From positions 930,001 through 994,000 of the forward strand of contig NZ_CP041406.1 in assembly GCF_014905135.1 (NCBI RefSeq): 64,000 nt of DNA. Reading direction: 5' to 3'. Shown here one piece after another: positions 27,082-35,366 of this stretch (position 1 is its first letter; every line of letters starts with the position of its first letter). The notes beneath the pieces are model-generated. The model was not told the DNA's origin. It saw only the letters and a program-made list of their open reading frames with translations, and ran no database searches. The position numbers and the translations under genes were made by a program. This DNA is from Sulfurimonas paralvinellae (lineage in GTDB: Bacteria > Campylobacterota > Campylobacteria > Campylobacterales > Sulfurimonadaceae).

Positions 27082-27744
27082 TTACCTTTTTTTGATTTTA
27101 CTTACTATTTGGGTTGAGTGCTCAAACTCATTGAGAAGCATATCTATCTTTTTATCATTGTTGTTTTTACTCATAAGTTCTTCTATCAGGTTTTCCAAGC
27201 TCGCTTCTATAGCAACATTTTGTTCTATGTTCTTTTGAATTTCACTTTTGTAGAGCTCTCTCTTTGTTTCGTCTGAGCTTAGAGAGAAGGCTTTTGTCAG
27301 TCTATCTTTTATTTTTAAATTTTCAAGATACAAAGAGAGGGATGTATTGGCAATATTGACAACCCTTACAGTCAGTAAACTTTTACTAGAAAATTTTTCT
27401 TTCATAAAAGCAGTGATAAGATCAATTTTTGAAAAAATATTGTCTTTGATGTCAAGTCCGTATTGCAATGTTGCATTATGCCGCAACAGTTTGTATTTCT
27501 CCTCTTCTCTTGCATAGGCATAGTTTTGTTTATGTTTTTTAAAAAGGATATAGCATAGAACAAAACATAGAATGCTAAAGAGTGACAACACATTAAATAT
27601 ACTGATATCAAAAGATGATAAATTTAGAAACATAATGGATAAAGCATAACTGTATACTACGGTAAATGATGCTAAAAAAGCATACAGCAAAAGCCGCTGC
27701 CGTCTAAAAAAATATAAAATCAGGTCCAAAGTATAAACATCCAA
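27082..27744 (-). CDS. two-TM membrane protein next to telA (XpaC-like by position)
   Basis: A 220-residue protein with two TM helices (about 18-42 and 48-67) and a long helical cytoplasmic tail. I cannot assign a family from the sequence. In other bacteria the gene beside telA is often xpaC-like, with a similar TM-plus-helical layout, so that is the best guess from context. The only start that keeps the TM region is a TTG at 27744; an in-frame stop lies shortly upstream. It heads the six-gene minus-strand run. Confidence 0.65.
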   Translation of the reverse strand: MDVYTLDLILYFFRRQRLLLYAFLASFTVVYSYALSIMFLNLSSFDISIFNVLSLFSILCFVLCYILFKKHKQNYAYAREEEKYKLLRHNATLQYGLDIKDNIFSKIDLITAFMKEKFSSKSLLTVRVVNIANTSLSLYLENLKIKDRLTKAFSLSSDETKRELYKSEIQKNIEQNVAIEASLENLIEELMSKNNNDKKIDMLLNEFEHSTQIVSKIKKR

Positions 27745-27837
27745 TATGAAAATTCGTTTATTCTAACATAAGAAGTTTTAAGTTAATGTTATAAATATTT
27801 TGATACTATCCTTTTAGTTATGAAGCAGGGATAAAAT

Positions 27838-28902
27838 ATGATTGATTATCAAGAGGCATTTAAAAAAAGAGTTTTTATCTTATTTTTACTGATTCTTATT
27901 ATAACACCAATCACCGTTATCTATTTGGGTAAAAAGAGCAGCACCCTAAATGAGAAAGCTCCCGGCTTGTCTGTAAAAAATAGTTTCGCACTTCATTTAC
28001 GGGGGTCTGTACAAGATATAAAGCTTTCAAAAAACTCAAAAACCGCATATACAGCAGCAGGAAGCAGAGGCATTTATATACTCGATGTTGAGAACTCAAT
28101 GAAGCCAAAGCTGATAGGGCAGTTTAAATACTTCAGTAACTCCTATGACAAAGCCAGAAGCGTAGAACTTGCAGAAGAGAGAAATATGCTTTTTGTCAAA
28201 GATGCACAGGCAGGCATATATAGTATTGATATAACAAATCCTGTAGAACCCAAACTCCTAGATACCTATAAATCAGAAAATCCTATATATGCCTTTTGTC
28301 TCTCAGAAGATTTAAAAACTATTTACATAGCTGATAAAAAAGGGATTGCAGTTGCAGATATTCAAGATCCTGATGCTATCAACGTAATTGCTTATCACAG
28401 TATAGAAAAAAGATATATCAATCTCATTGAGGTCAACAAAAATACGCTTTATCTTTTGTGCGAAAGCGGCATAGATATTCTATACACAGATGGATCTCAA
28501 CCGGCAAAGCTGATCGGTAGTTATACAACAGCCGGTGATGCAAAGAAAATGACACTTTCAAAAGACAAAACAAAAGCATTTGTTTCAATCGGAAATAGCG
28601 GCGTAGAAATATTAGATATTGCCAACAAACTATATCCAAAACCTCTTGGAATATTTAAAACGTCTGCCGCTGCAGATAAAACAATAGTATCAAGAAATGC
28701 AAAGATCATTTATGTGGCTGATACCAATGGAGATATTGAGATAGCAGATATTCAAAACCCCGACAGCGGGGAATTGTTACAAAAGATAAGAACTAAACTA
28801 TCTGCTCAGGAAAAATTATGGGATATTGCTTTGTCTGTGGATGAAAAGAAGCTTTTTACAGCTTCAGGTATTGAAGGTGTAAGAGTTGTCAAGCTGAAAT
28901 AG
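27838..28902 (+). CDS. membrane-anchored LVIVD-repeat beta-propeller protein
   Basis: A 354-residue protein with an N-terminal TM/signal anchor (residues 12-30). Six or seven repeats of about 42 residues follow, with patterns such as SRGIYILDVENSMKPKLIG, QAGIYSIDITNPVEPKLLD and NSGVEILDIANKLYPKPLG. These are LVIVD repeats that form a periplasmic propeller. The role is unknown, probably protein-protein interaction. It is divergent from the six-gene run (93 bp apart) and convergent with the antiporter gene. Confidence 0.85.
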   Translation: MIDYQEAFKKRVFILFLLILIITPITVIYLGKKSSTLNEKAPGLSVKNSFALHLRGSVQDIKLSKNSKTAYTAAGSRGIYILDVENSMKPKLIGQFKYFSNSYDKARSVELAEERNMLFVKDAQAGIYSIDITNPVEPKLLDTYKSENPIYAFCLSEDLKTIYIADKKGIAVADIQDPDAINVIAYHSIEKRYINLIEVNKNTLYLLCESGIDILYTDGSQPAKLIGSYTTAGDAKKMTLSKDKTKAFVSIGNSGVEILDIANKLYPKPLGIFKTSAAADKTIVSRNAKIIYVADTNGDIEIADIQNPDSGELLQKIRTKLSAQEKLWDIALSVDEKKLFTASGIEGVRVVKLK

Positions 28903-28914
28903 TCAATGACTTTA

Positions 28915-29841
28915 TCAGATTGAGTGTGTGATAAAAAGCGCCAAAATAGTCAATAAAAAGATTCCGCCGGCTTTGTTATAGATTTTATTTGCTAAAATAA
29001 AGAGCAGGGCAATGGATGCTGATGCTAAGATCATAATATCATAATTTGTTGCCTGCAGGTCAATAGTAAGCGGGTTTATAAGTGCTGAACCGCCAAGAAC
29101 CATAGAGAAGTTGGCGACATTAGAGCCGATAATATTGCCGATGCTCATCTCTGCATTTCCTTTTTTCACAGCGACAAGCGAGACTACAAGTTCCGGAAGC
29201 GATGTACCCAAAGAGATGAGAAAAAGTCCGATGATCCACTCGCTGACACCGAGTGAATGGGCAATGTTCGTTCCACTCTCAACAACATAGTTTGCACCGC
29301 CGATAGTGAAAAGAAAACCTATACTAAGCAGCAGGATACTTTTTGGCCAGTTAAATTTTTCTTGTTCGAGATCTTCATCTATTTCACCTTCTAAGTCATC
29401 TTTTGAACTACTAAAGAGAAACAGAAGGTACGACACCATCATGAGAAGAAATAAGACACCGTCAAATCGGCTGATTTCTCCGTCTTGGATCATGATGTAG
29501 AAGATGACAACAGGAACAATGACCCAGGCGCTGTCTTTTGCAAAAAGGTTTCTTTGTGGGTTCATCGATTTTGCTATCATGAAGACAACACCAAGAACAA
29601 GAGAGATGTTAAATATAACACTACCGACGACATTGGCAACGGCCATATCGCTTTTACCATGGTATGATGCCATCATAGAGGCTGCCATTTCAGGAAGGGA
29701 AGTTCCAAAAGCGATGAGTGTCGCACCGATGACAAAGTGTGAGATGTTAAAATGGAGTGCAATTCTTTCACTCTCTTTTATGATGAAACCTGCGCCGTAA
29801 ATGAGTGCAGCCATAGCTGCTAAAAATACAATATAATCCAT
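28915..29841 (-). CDS. calcium/sodium antiporter, CaCA family (YrbG-like)
   Basis: A 308-residue integral membrane protein of about ten TM helices. The two alpha-repeats are seen as IAFGTSLPEMAASMMA...VVGSVIFNI and ISLGTSLPELVVSLVA...IIGSNVANF. A central acidic loop (DDLEGEIDEDLEQE) may bind cations. It exchanges Ca2+ for Na+ or H+. It follows ybeY by 2 bp. Confidence 0.92.
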   Translation of the reverse strand: MDYIVFLAAMAALIYGAGFIIKESERIALHFNISHFVIGATLIAFGTSLPEMAASMMASYHGKSDMAVANVVGSVIFNISLVLGVVFMIAKSMNPQRNLFAKDSAWVIVPVVIFYIMIQDGEISRFDGVLFLLMMVSYLLFLFSSSKDDLEGEIDEDLEQEKFNWPKSILLLSIGFLFTIGGANYVVESGTNIAHSLGVSEWIIGLFLISLGTSLPELVVSLVAVKKGNAEMSIGNIIGSNVANFSMVLGGSALINPLTIDLQATNYDIMILASASIALLFILANKIYNKAGGIFLLTILALFITHSI

Positions 29842-29843
29842 AA

Positions 29844-30263
29844 TCAGCCCTCAGTTCTTACTATTAAACTTTTTGGAAGTTTGAATTTACTAATGAGTTC
29901 TTCTTCCTTTGAACGCATCTCTCCATCGTCACATTCATGGTCATAACCAAGCAGATGCAGTAGTCCGTGGATAAACAGCAAGGAAAATTCGTCATCTTCT
30001 TCATGTCCAAACTCTTTTGCTTTGTTTTGAACATGATCCACTGAAATAATAATGCTTCCAAGCGGTGCCATAGGCATATCTTCATATGGAAAACTAAGAA
30101 CGTCAGTTGGTTTATCTATATTTCTGTACTCTTTGTTGATCTCTTGAATCTTCTCATTGGTAGTGACAATTAATTCTATCTCTTTATCTGTCAAATCAGA
30201 AACGATCTGTTTTAAAAAATCTTCATTAATTGTGTATGTTGTTTGGTTATCTATATCAATCAT
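29844..30263 (-). CDS. ybeY: endoribonuclease YbeY, rRNA maturation factor
   Basis: A 139-residue metalloprotein needed for 16S rRNA 3'-end processing and 70S quality control. The zinc motif HGLLHLLGYDHE is present, and TDVLSFPYED is also typical. Translation is probably coupled to the antiporter gene downstream. Confidence 0.95.
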   Translation of the reverse strand: MIDIDNQTTYTINEDFLKQIVSDLTDKEIELIVTTNEKIQEINKEYRNIDKPTDVLSFPYEDMPMAPLGSIIISVDHVQNKAKEFGHEEDDEFSLLFIHGLLHLLGYDHECDDGEMRSKEEELISKFKLPKSLIVRTEG

Positions 30264-30305
30264 AAGTGAAATTATAGCGAAAGAGAGGTGTTAAAAGTAG
30301 GAAAA

Positions 30306-30494
30306 TTAGGCAGTAAGGTTAATATTGCCGCCAATTCCTGTTTTTTGTGCAGTTACCTGCTGTGATTGTTGCTGTGCACTTTCTAAAATCTGTTCCATTT
30401 GTTTTTTTTGAACATCCATGGATTTTTTCATTACTTCTATAGATGCTGATTGTGACGTACCGGCGGATGAACTGCTATTAGATGAAATTTCCAT
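30306..30494 (-). CDS. small YjfB-like putative motility protein
   Basis: A 62-residue, Gln/Ser-rich polypeptide. The centre, SIEVMKKSMDVQKKQMEQIL, fits the short YjfB_motility family pattern (IDs from memory). Function is not established. It stands alone between ybeY and the divergent queC, and its ATG follows an AAAGGA. Confidence 0.65.
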   Translation of the reverse strand: MEISSNSSSSAGTSQSASIEVMKKSMDVQKKQMEQILESAQQQSQQVTAQKTGIGGNINLTA

Positions 30495-30590
30495 TGCAAA
30501 TCCTTTTTTATAAATTATCTTTACTCATTTTATTGTTATTTATATTTAAAAAAGATTAAAAAAATATTTTACTTATGTTAAAATCACATT

Positions 30591-31265
30591 ATGAAAAACA
30601 GAAATAGAAAAGCAGTCTGCATTATGAGTGGTGGTATGGATTCCACTTTGGCAGCCTATATGATGCAAGAACAGGGCTATGAGATCATTGCAGTTCATTT
30701 TAATTATGACCAAAGAACGCAGCAAAAAGAGCTGCAATGCTTTGAATCAATAGCATCGGTTCTGCAGGTTCAAGAGAAATATGTTCTTGATATTGATTTT
30801 TTTAAACAACTTGGTGCCTCTGCATTGACAGATAAAAATATTGACGTTCCTACAGATGGTCTTGAAGAGGGTGTTCCTGTGACCTATGTACCTTTTAGAA
30901 ATGGTATTTTTCTCTCCATGGCAGCAGCTATTGCTGAAAAAGAGAGTGCTGAAGTGATTGCCATCGGTGTCGTTGAAGAAGACAGCAGTGGCTATCCGGA
31001 TTGCCGTGAAGATTATATAACGGCTATGCAAAGAGCCATTAACCTTGGAACAAAAGATGAAACCAATATAGAGATAAAAATGCCTCTGGTTCACCTGAAA
31101 AAATCTGAGATCGTGAGAGAAGCTCTAAAACTGCATGTTCCTTTGGAATTTACATGGAGTTGTTATAAAAATGAAGATAAAGCATGTGGTGTTTGTGACA
31201 GCTGTCGATTGCGATTGGCTGGTTTTGAAAAAGCAGGAGTAAAGGACCCTATTGCATACCTCTAA
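30591..31265 (+). CDS. queC: 7-cyano-7-deazaguanine synthase
   Basis: Makes preQ0, the precursor of queuosine in tRNA. The N-terminal PP-loop is VCIMSGGMDSTLAAY; the zinc-binding end is CYKNEDKACGVCDSCRLRL. The 224 residues match the family. It overlaps the following YgjP-like gene by 14 bp. No other que gene and no preQ1 riboswitch was seen nearby. Confidence 0.95.
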   Translation: MKNRNRKAVCIMSGGMDSTLAAYMMQEQGYEIIAVHFNYDQRTQQKELQCFESIASVLQVQEKYVLDIDFFKQLGASALTDKNIDVPTDGLEEGVPVTYVPFRNGIFLSMAAAIAEKESAEVIAIGVVEEDSSGYPDCREDYITAMQRAINLGTKDETNIEIKMPLVHLKKSEIVREALKLHVPLEFTWSCYKNEDKACGVCDSCRLRLAGFEKAGVKDPIAYL

Positions 31266-31917
31266 AATCAATTTTAGAGAATATGAAGTAGAGGTTATAT
31301 GTAATCCCCGCTTAAAAAACAGCTATATACACATCAGCCATAGCGGAGTTATTACGGTAAAAACCCCTCATAAATCCAAACGTTTTGTATCGGCTCTTTT
31401 AAATGATAAAAGCAGTTGGATAGAGAAGCAGATAGAAAAAAATGCTCTTCGTTCAAAAATTACAATAAATTTGGAAGATGAAGTGCTTCTTTTTGGTGAG
31501 ATATACAGCATTGACAGTGCTGAAGCGACAAAACTGCGTGAGAAGCTGCATAGACTGCGCACTGCAACCAAAGAAAAGGTTTTAAAGGCATATGACACTT
31601 TTTACAAAGAAGCAGCAATGCTATATCTCACGCAGGAGGCAAATAGGCAGGCAAAGAGAATGAATCTGCAGTTTAGTGGACTCAAATTTCGAAAAATGAA
31701 AAGCAGGTGGGGCAGTTGCAGTTCCAAAGGTATTGTTACATTCAACACCAAACTTATGAAACTTGAAAAAGAGTTGATACTTTATGTCGTGATTCATGAA
31801 CTTGCACACTTGGTGCACATGAACCATTCAAAGGCATTTCATGATCTGGTTGAAGCGTATCTTCCCAACTCAAAAGAAATTCGAAAACGCTTAAAAGCAG
31901 TAAGTATCGTCTCCTAG
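31252..31917 (+). CDS. YgjP-like zinc metallopeptidase (DUF45)
   Basis: A 221-residue protein with an HExxH site in YVVIHELAHLVHMNHSKAFH and a preceding MKSRWGSCSSKG, both characteristic of the YgjP/WLM group often associated with type I restriction systems or tRNA/repair neighbours. The start is TTG at 31252, preceded by AAAGGA inside queC. Its 3' end overlaps the convergent GH-like gene by 27 bp. Confidence 0.88.
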   Translation: MHTSKINFREYEVEVICNPRLKNSYIHISHSGVITVKTPHKSKRFVSALLNDKSSWIEKQIEKNALRSKITINLEDEVLLFGEIYSIDSAEATKLREKLHRLRTATKEKVLKAYDTFYKEAAMLYLTQEANRQAKRMNLQFSGLKFRKMKSRWGSCSSKGIVTFNTKLMKLEKELILYVVIHELAHLVHMNHSKAFHDLVEAYLPNSKEIRKRLKAVSIVS

Positions 31918-33132
31918 ACATTTTAGAGAGTATTTGCTAGAAGGTGACCACATCATCCAGCCATCTGTTCCTGCATCTTCAGTAGCTTTTATCTGTGCCT
32001 GAATCTCTTCTCTGTCATACTCTTTTTTTCTTCGTGTATAATCTCTAAAATATTGCAGCCACGGCCTTACACGCTGGCTGGGAATTCTGTCCTGAATTGT
32101 TTTGACACTTCTAAAAACCACTTCATAAGGATATTCGGAAGGGTGTTCGAAATAGAACGAACCACTGGAAAACCCTGAAGGATAGAGCATCGGTGCCAAA
32201 TAGTCTGCGTGAGCCGCAAGGGAGGTAACAGTCTGTCCTATCCCGTTATCATCTTTTGCCCAACAGATATTTCCGTAGGTATCAACAGAGATAAAAACGC
32301 CGTATTTTCGCAGTCTTACTCTTGCTTCATCCAAAAAACTCTCTATGGCTAAAATACGGTTTTTTTGTGTATTTTCTTTAGAGTAGAGCAGGCCTGTTTT
32401 TGCGGGAAAGCGAATATAATCGAAATTGATCTCGTCATAACCTACTTTGGCAGCTTCTTCTGCAATACTGATCGCATAATCATGAGAGCGTTTGTCAAAT
32501 GGATCGACCCAGGCCATATTGTCGTGATTACGCCATATAGTTTGATTTTCATCATCTTTTTTTATAGCATAGTCAGGATTATTAGCAGCTTGAAGTTCAT
32601 CTTTAAAAGTCACTATTCTGGCAATGGTATATATGTTCCTTGCTTTGAGTGTTGCTATAAATTTTTGAATATTTCTGTTGGTTCGATTCTTATGTGCGCC
32701 GTATGAGTTCGCCTGCTTGAATCCTGTTAAAAACTGCGTTGAACCATATTCGTTTTTTACATCGACTACCACGGCATTTGCCTCGGTTTGGTCGATGAGT
32801 TCAAGGATATTGCGAAATGTTTTTGAATTGTTGCTAGCACCCCAAAAAGTAAGATACAGTGCTTTTACTTTTATGGGTTGAAGATAGATTGTCGTTTCAT
32901 TGGTGTCTGTATGAAAAGAGTAGGGTCTGTAGCCATAAGCTTTGACATGCAGGAGTGTTTCATCTGAATTGATAGAAAAAGAGCCGTTTGCATCACTTCT
33001 AACATCATGTGTTGCATCACTGATAATTGCATTTTTTACAGGAAGTGAACTGTTTACATCAATGAGAGTTCCTGAAAAAGAGGCAAAAAGAAGTGATTGC
33101 ATGAGCAATAAAAATAAGAAAACTGTTTTCAT
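31891..33132 (-). CDS. putative glycoside hydrolase (DUF4015), exported
   Basis: A protein of about 413 residues with a signal peptide from MKTVFLFLLLMQ. Next is a carboxypeptidase-regulatory-like beta domain of about 75 residues (SGTLIDVNSSLPVKNAIISD...VRSDANGSFSI). A GH-like TIM barrel of the DUF4015 type follows: ALYLTFWGAS, AVVVDVKNEYGS, YDEINFDYIRFPAK, DYLAPMLYPSGF. The catalytic residues are not certain. I prefer the ATG at 33132 because it starts the signal peptide; an ATG at 33162 is also in frame. Confidence 0.83.
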   Translation of the reverse strand: MKTVFLFLLLMQSLLFASFSGTLIDVNSSLPVKNAIISDATHDVRSDANGSFSINSDETLLHVKAYGYRPYSFHTDTNETTIYLQPIKVKALYLTFWGASNNSKTFRNILELIDQTEANAVVVDVKNEYGSTQFLTGFKQANSYGAHKNRTNRNIQKFIATLKARNIYTIARIVTFKDELQAANNPDYAIKKDDENQTIWRNHDNMAWVDPFDKRSHDYAISIAEEAAKVGYDEINFDYIRFPAKTGLLYSKENTQKNRILAIESFLDEARVRLRKYGVFISVDTYGNICWAKDDNGIGQTVTSLAAHADYLAPMLYPSGFSSGSFYFEHPSEYPYEVVFRSVKTIQDRIPSQRVRPWLQYFRDYTRRKKEYDREEIQAQIKATEDAGTDGWMMWSPSSKYSLKCLGDDTYCF

Positions 33133-33193
33133 CTGATCCACCATAAATATTATGCGAATCATACTCTACTTTGATTAATAAATGCCTGCAAAG

Positions 33194-34324
33194 CTAGCGA
33201 ATATTTAAAAAATATCCCAGGCTTGCATCGCTCCACTCTTTAGATAGCTGCAGATAGTTGGCAATTGAACTATATACTGTTTCAAAGTCTTTGTTTGCAG
33301 CGCTAAATTCATCAATGACTTCACGTAATCCTTTTTTTCCTGCTTCTGTTACATCAGCAGGGAACTGTGCGAGTTTGACATCCAGTGATTTTAATTTTTG
33401 CAGTGCTTGAATATTTTGTGCATGAAACTCATACGTCATATTTGAGTTCATTTCACTTGAGGCTACTTCGATCATCGACTGATGCTCACGCGGCAATTTT
33501 TCCCACGAGTGCTTATTGAAGGTGAGTTCTAAAACAGAACCGGGCTCATGCCATCCAGAGTAATAATAAGGTGCGACTTTGTAAAATCCCATTTTAATAT
33601 CAAGTGCAGGTCCAACCCATTCGGTAGCATCGATTACACCGCGTTCAAGAGAAGTGTATATCTCACCGGCCGGCAGCAGAATAGGATTAACACCCATTTT
33701 TGCAAAAACTTCGCCTCCAAGCCCTGGGATACGCATCTTTAATCCCTGCATATCAGCCAGTGAGTTAATAGGTTTGCGGAACCATCCGCCCATTTGTATG
33801 TTTGTGTTACCGCCTAAAAGAGGGTAGAGGTTATACTTGGTATACTGCTCACGCCAAAGCTCAAGTCCGCCACCAAAGAGCATCCAGGAGTTTACCTCTT
33901 CGGCGGTAAAACCAAAAGGAATACCGCTAAAAAGAGAAAAAGCAGAGTTCTTACCTTTCCAATAGTAAGGACCTGAGTGAAAAGCATCGATCTGTCCGCT
34001 GCTTGCCGCATCAAAAACAGCTAATGCAGGAACAAGTACATTTTTTGCATAGATCTTGATCTCTAACGACTCGCTGCTGATCTCTTTTAGGCGTTGTGCG
34101 AATTTTTCAACACCGGTTCCCATAATAGGAAAGTGTGCCGGCCAACTTGTAGCCAACTTGATTGTTGTTTTTTTGTTTCTGTTGATATTGACGCGTTTTG
34201 TCTCATCACTCTTTTTAGGATGTTTGGAGTAGTCGATGGCCTGACGGTTGTTTTCATTACATCCGCCAAGTGCCAAAGCTGCCGAAGCTGTTGTTGCCGT
34301 TGTTAAAAAGTCTCTACGATTCAT
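33194..34324 (-). CDS. dctP: TRAP transporter substrate-binding protein (DctP type), Tat and lipobox signal
   Basis: A 376-residue solute-binding protein. The N-terminus MNRRDFLTTA carries a twin-arginine motif and then ALGGC, a possible lipobox (Cys22), so it may be exported folded and lipidated. The mature part has DctP features: KLATSWPAHFPI, MRIPGLGGEVFAKMGVNP, EIYTSLERGVIDATEWVGP. The ligand cannot be deduced, perhaps an organic or keto acid. No DctQ or DctM membrane subunit is in the window. Confidence 0.88.
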   Translation of the reverse strand: MNRRDFLTTATTASAALALGGCNENNRQAIDYSKHPKKSDETKRVNINRNKKTTIKLATSWPAHFPIMGTGVEKFAQRLKEISSESLEIKIYAKNVLVPALAVFDAASSGQIDAFHSGPYYWKGKNSAFSLFSGIPFGFTAEEVNSWMLFGGGLELWREQYTKYNLYPLLGGNTNIQMGGWFRKPINSLADMQGLKMRIPGLGGEVFAKMGVNPILLPAGEIYTSLERGVIDATEWVGPALDIKMGFYKVAPYYYSGWHEPGSVLELTFNKHSWEKLPREHQSMIEVASSEMNSNMTYEFHAQNIQALQKLKSLDVKLAQFPADVTEAGKKGLREVIDEFSAANKDFETVYSSIANYLQLSKEWSDASLGYFLNIR

Positions 34325-34346
34325 ATTGGTAACCTTTTATCTGAAT

Positions 34347-35366
34347 TTATGAAAAGTCAAACAGTGAAATTTGTGTTTGTCTGACAAGCGGTTTGTCAAG
34401 TATAGATTTGTCCGCCCCGACGATAAGAGCAAAATTGAAATTATGCTCACGAAGAAGGTTTTTAATCTCATGTTCGTTTTTATAAGTGATGATACTTGGA
34501 TTGTTTCGCTGTGGGGCATCAAGAGAGTCGAAAATGGTGTGCGGAATAATATAGAGTATATTGGCCCAGGTCGCCTGCTTTTGTAAAAATTCTATCTCTT
34601 TTTGAATTAAAGTGCTGTTTTTTTCAAATATTAGCACTTTATCACTTGTTCCGAACTCTTTTATTTCGAAGTTATTATTGGTAAAAACAGCTTCAAAGTG
34701 CTCTATAGGTGTGAATTTTCTTAGACGAAAATTGATCTTGAGTACTTTGAAAAGATGGAGAAGCTGCTCAAGATAAGGGATAAAAAAAGGAGAGATAAGC
34801 TGTCTTTCGTAAAAAATATTATCGTAGATAAAAGAGGTCTCAAAAAGCGTCTGCTCAATAATGTTGATGTTTTCATTCGGATTTGTTGGAAGTTTTTTGA
34901 TGTTTGTAAAAAGATCGCCCGATGTCAGAGCAGGGCTGAAAAGAACAGTTGATCCATTTTGTAAGTCGCTTAACATCTTGTAGAGTTCTCTAATGTTTCC
35001 ATGCAATGCAATGAAGTTTGGTTCAGTAACAACTTGAAGCGCAAGCTTGAGAATGATCTCATTGCATTCGTAAACCTCTATCTCTTTGTCAATTAAAACG
35101 AATCGCAAAATACGCTTGAGTGCTTCTTCTAGATTTGAAACTTTTATCCAGGCAATTTCACTGTCACTGATCTGTGTCGGTTTGTCAAAAACAACACCAT
35201 AAGCACCATTGAGTATAGCATCTTCTATCATCTCTTCATCAAAAGCGACAAAGAGATCACCTCTTTTTACCGCTTTTACTTCAAAAACAATATTTTCAAA
35301 ACTATTTACAAAAGGAGAATTTATAAGTTCTCCGTGTGTAAGTGCTAGAATATTTTCAAGTCTCAT
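34347..35366 (-). CDS. Mur-ligase N-terminal-domain-like protein, ATP-binding motif absent
   Basis: A 339-residue protein. Residues ~1-95 resemble the N-terminal UDP-substrate domain of MurF/MurE (VKAVKRGDLFVAFDEE, ILNGAYGVVFDKP, VSNLEEALKRI). The central region lacks the GTNGKT-type P-loop expected of a Mur ligase, so ligase activity is unlikely. It overlaps metG by 4 bp. C. jejuni has an unnamed gene after metS in the same place (recalled), so it seems conserved in the phylum. Function unknown. Confidence 0.6.
   Translation of the reverse strand: MRLENILALTHGELINSPFVNSFENIVFEVKAVKRGDLFVAFDEEMIEDAILNGAYGVVFDKPTQISDSEIAWIKVSNLEEALKRILRFVLIDKEIEVYECNEIILKLALQVVTEPNFIALHGNIRELYKMLSDLQNGSTVLFSPALTSGDLFTNIKKLPTNPNENINIIEQTLFETSFIYDNIFYERQLISPFFIPYLEQLLHLFKVLKINFRLRKFTPIEHFEAVFTNNNFEIKEFGTSDKVLIFEKNSTLIQKEIEFLQKQATWANILYIIPHTIFDSLDAPQRNNPSIITYKNEHEIKNLLREHNFNFALIVGADKSILDKPLVRQTQISLFDFS

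Noticed and set aside
26591-27238. A 215-codon plus-strand frame opposite telA and its neighbour
   Set aside because: It mirrors two well-supported minus-strand genes, has a Ser/Leu-rich low-complexity composition and no motif.
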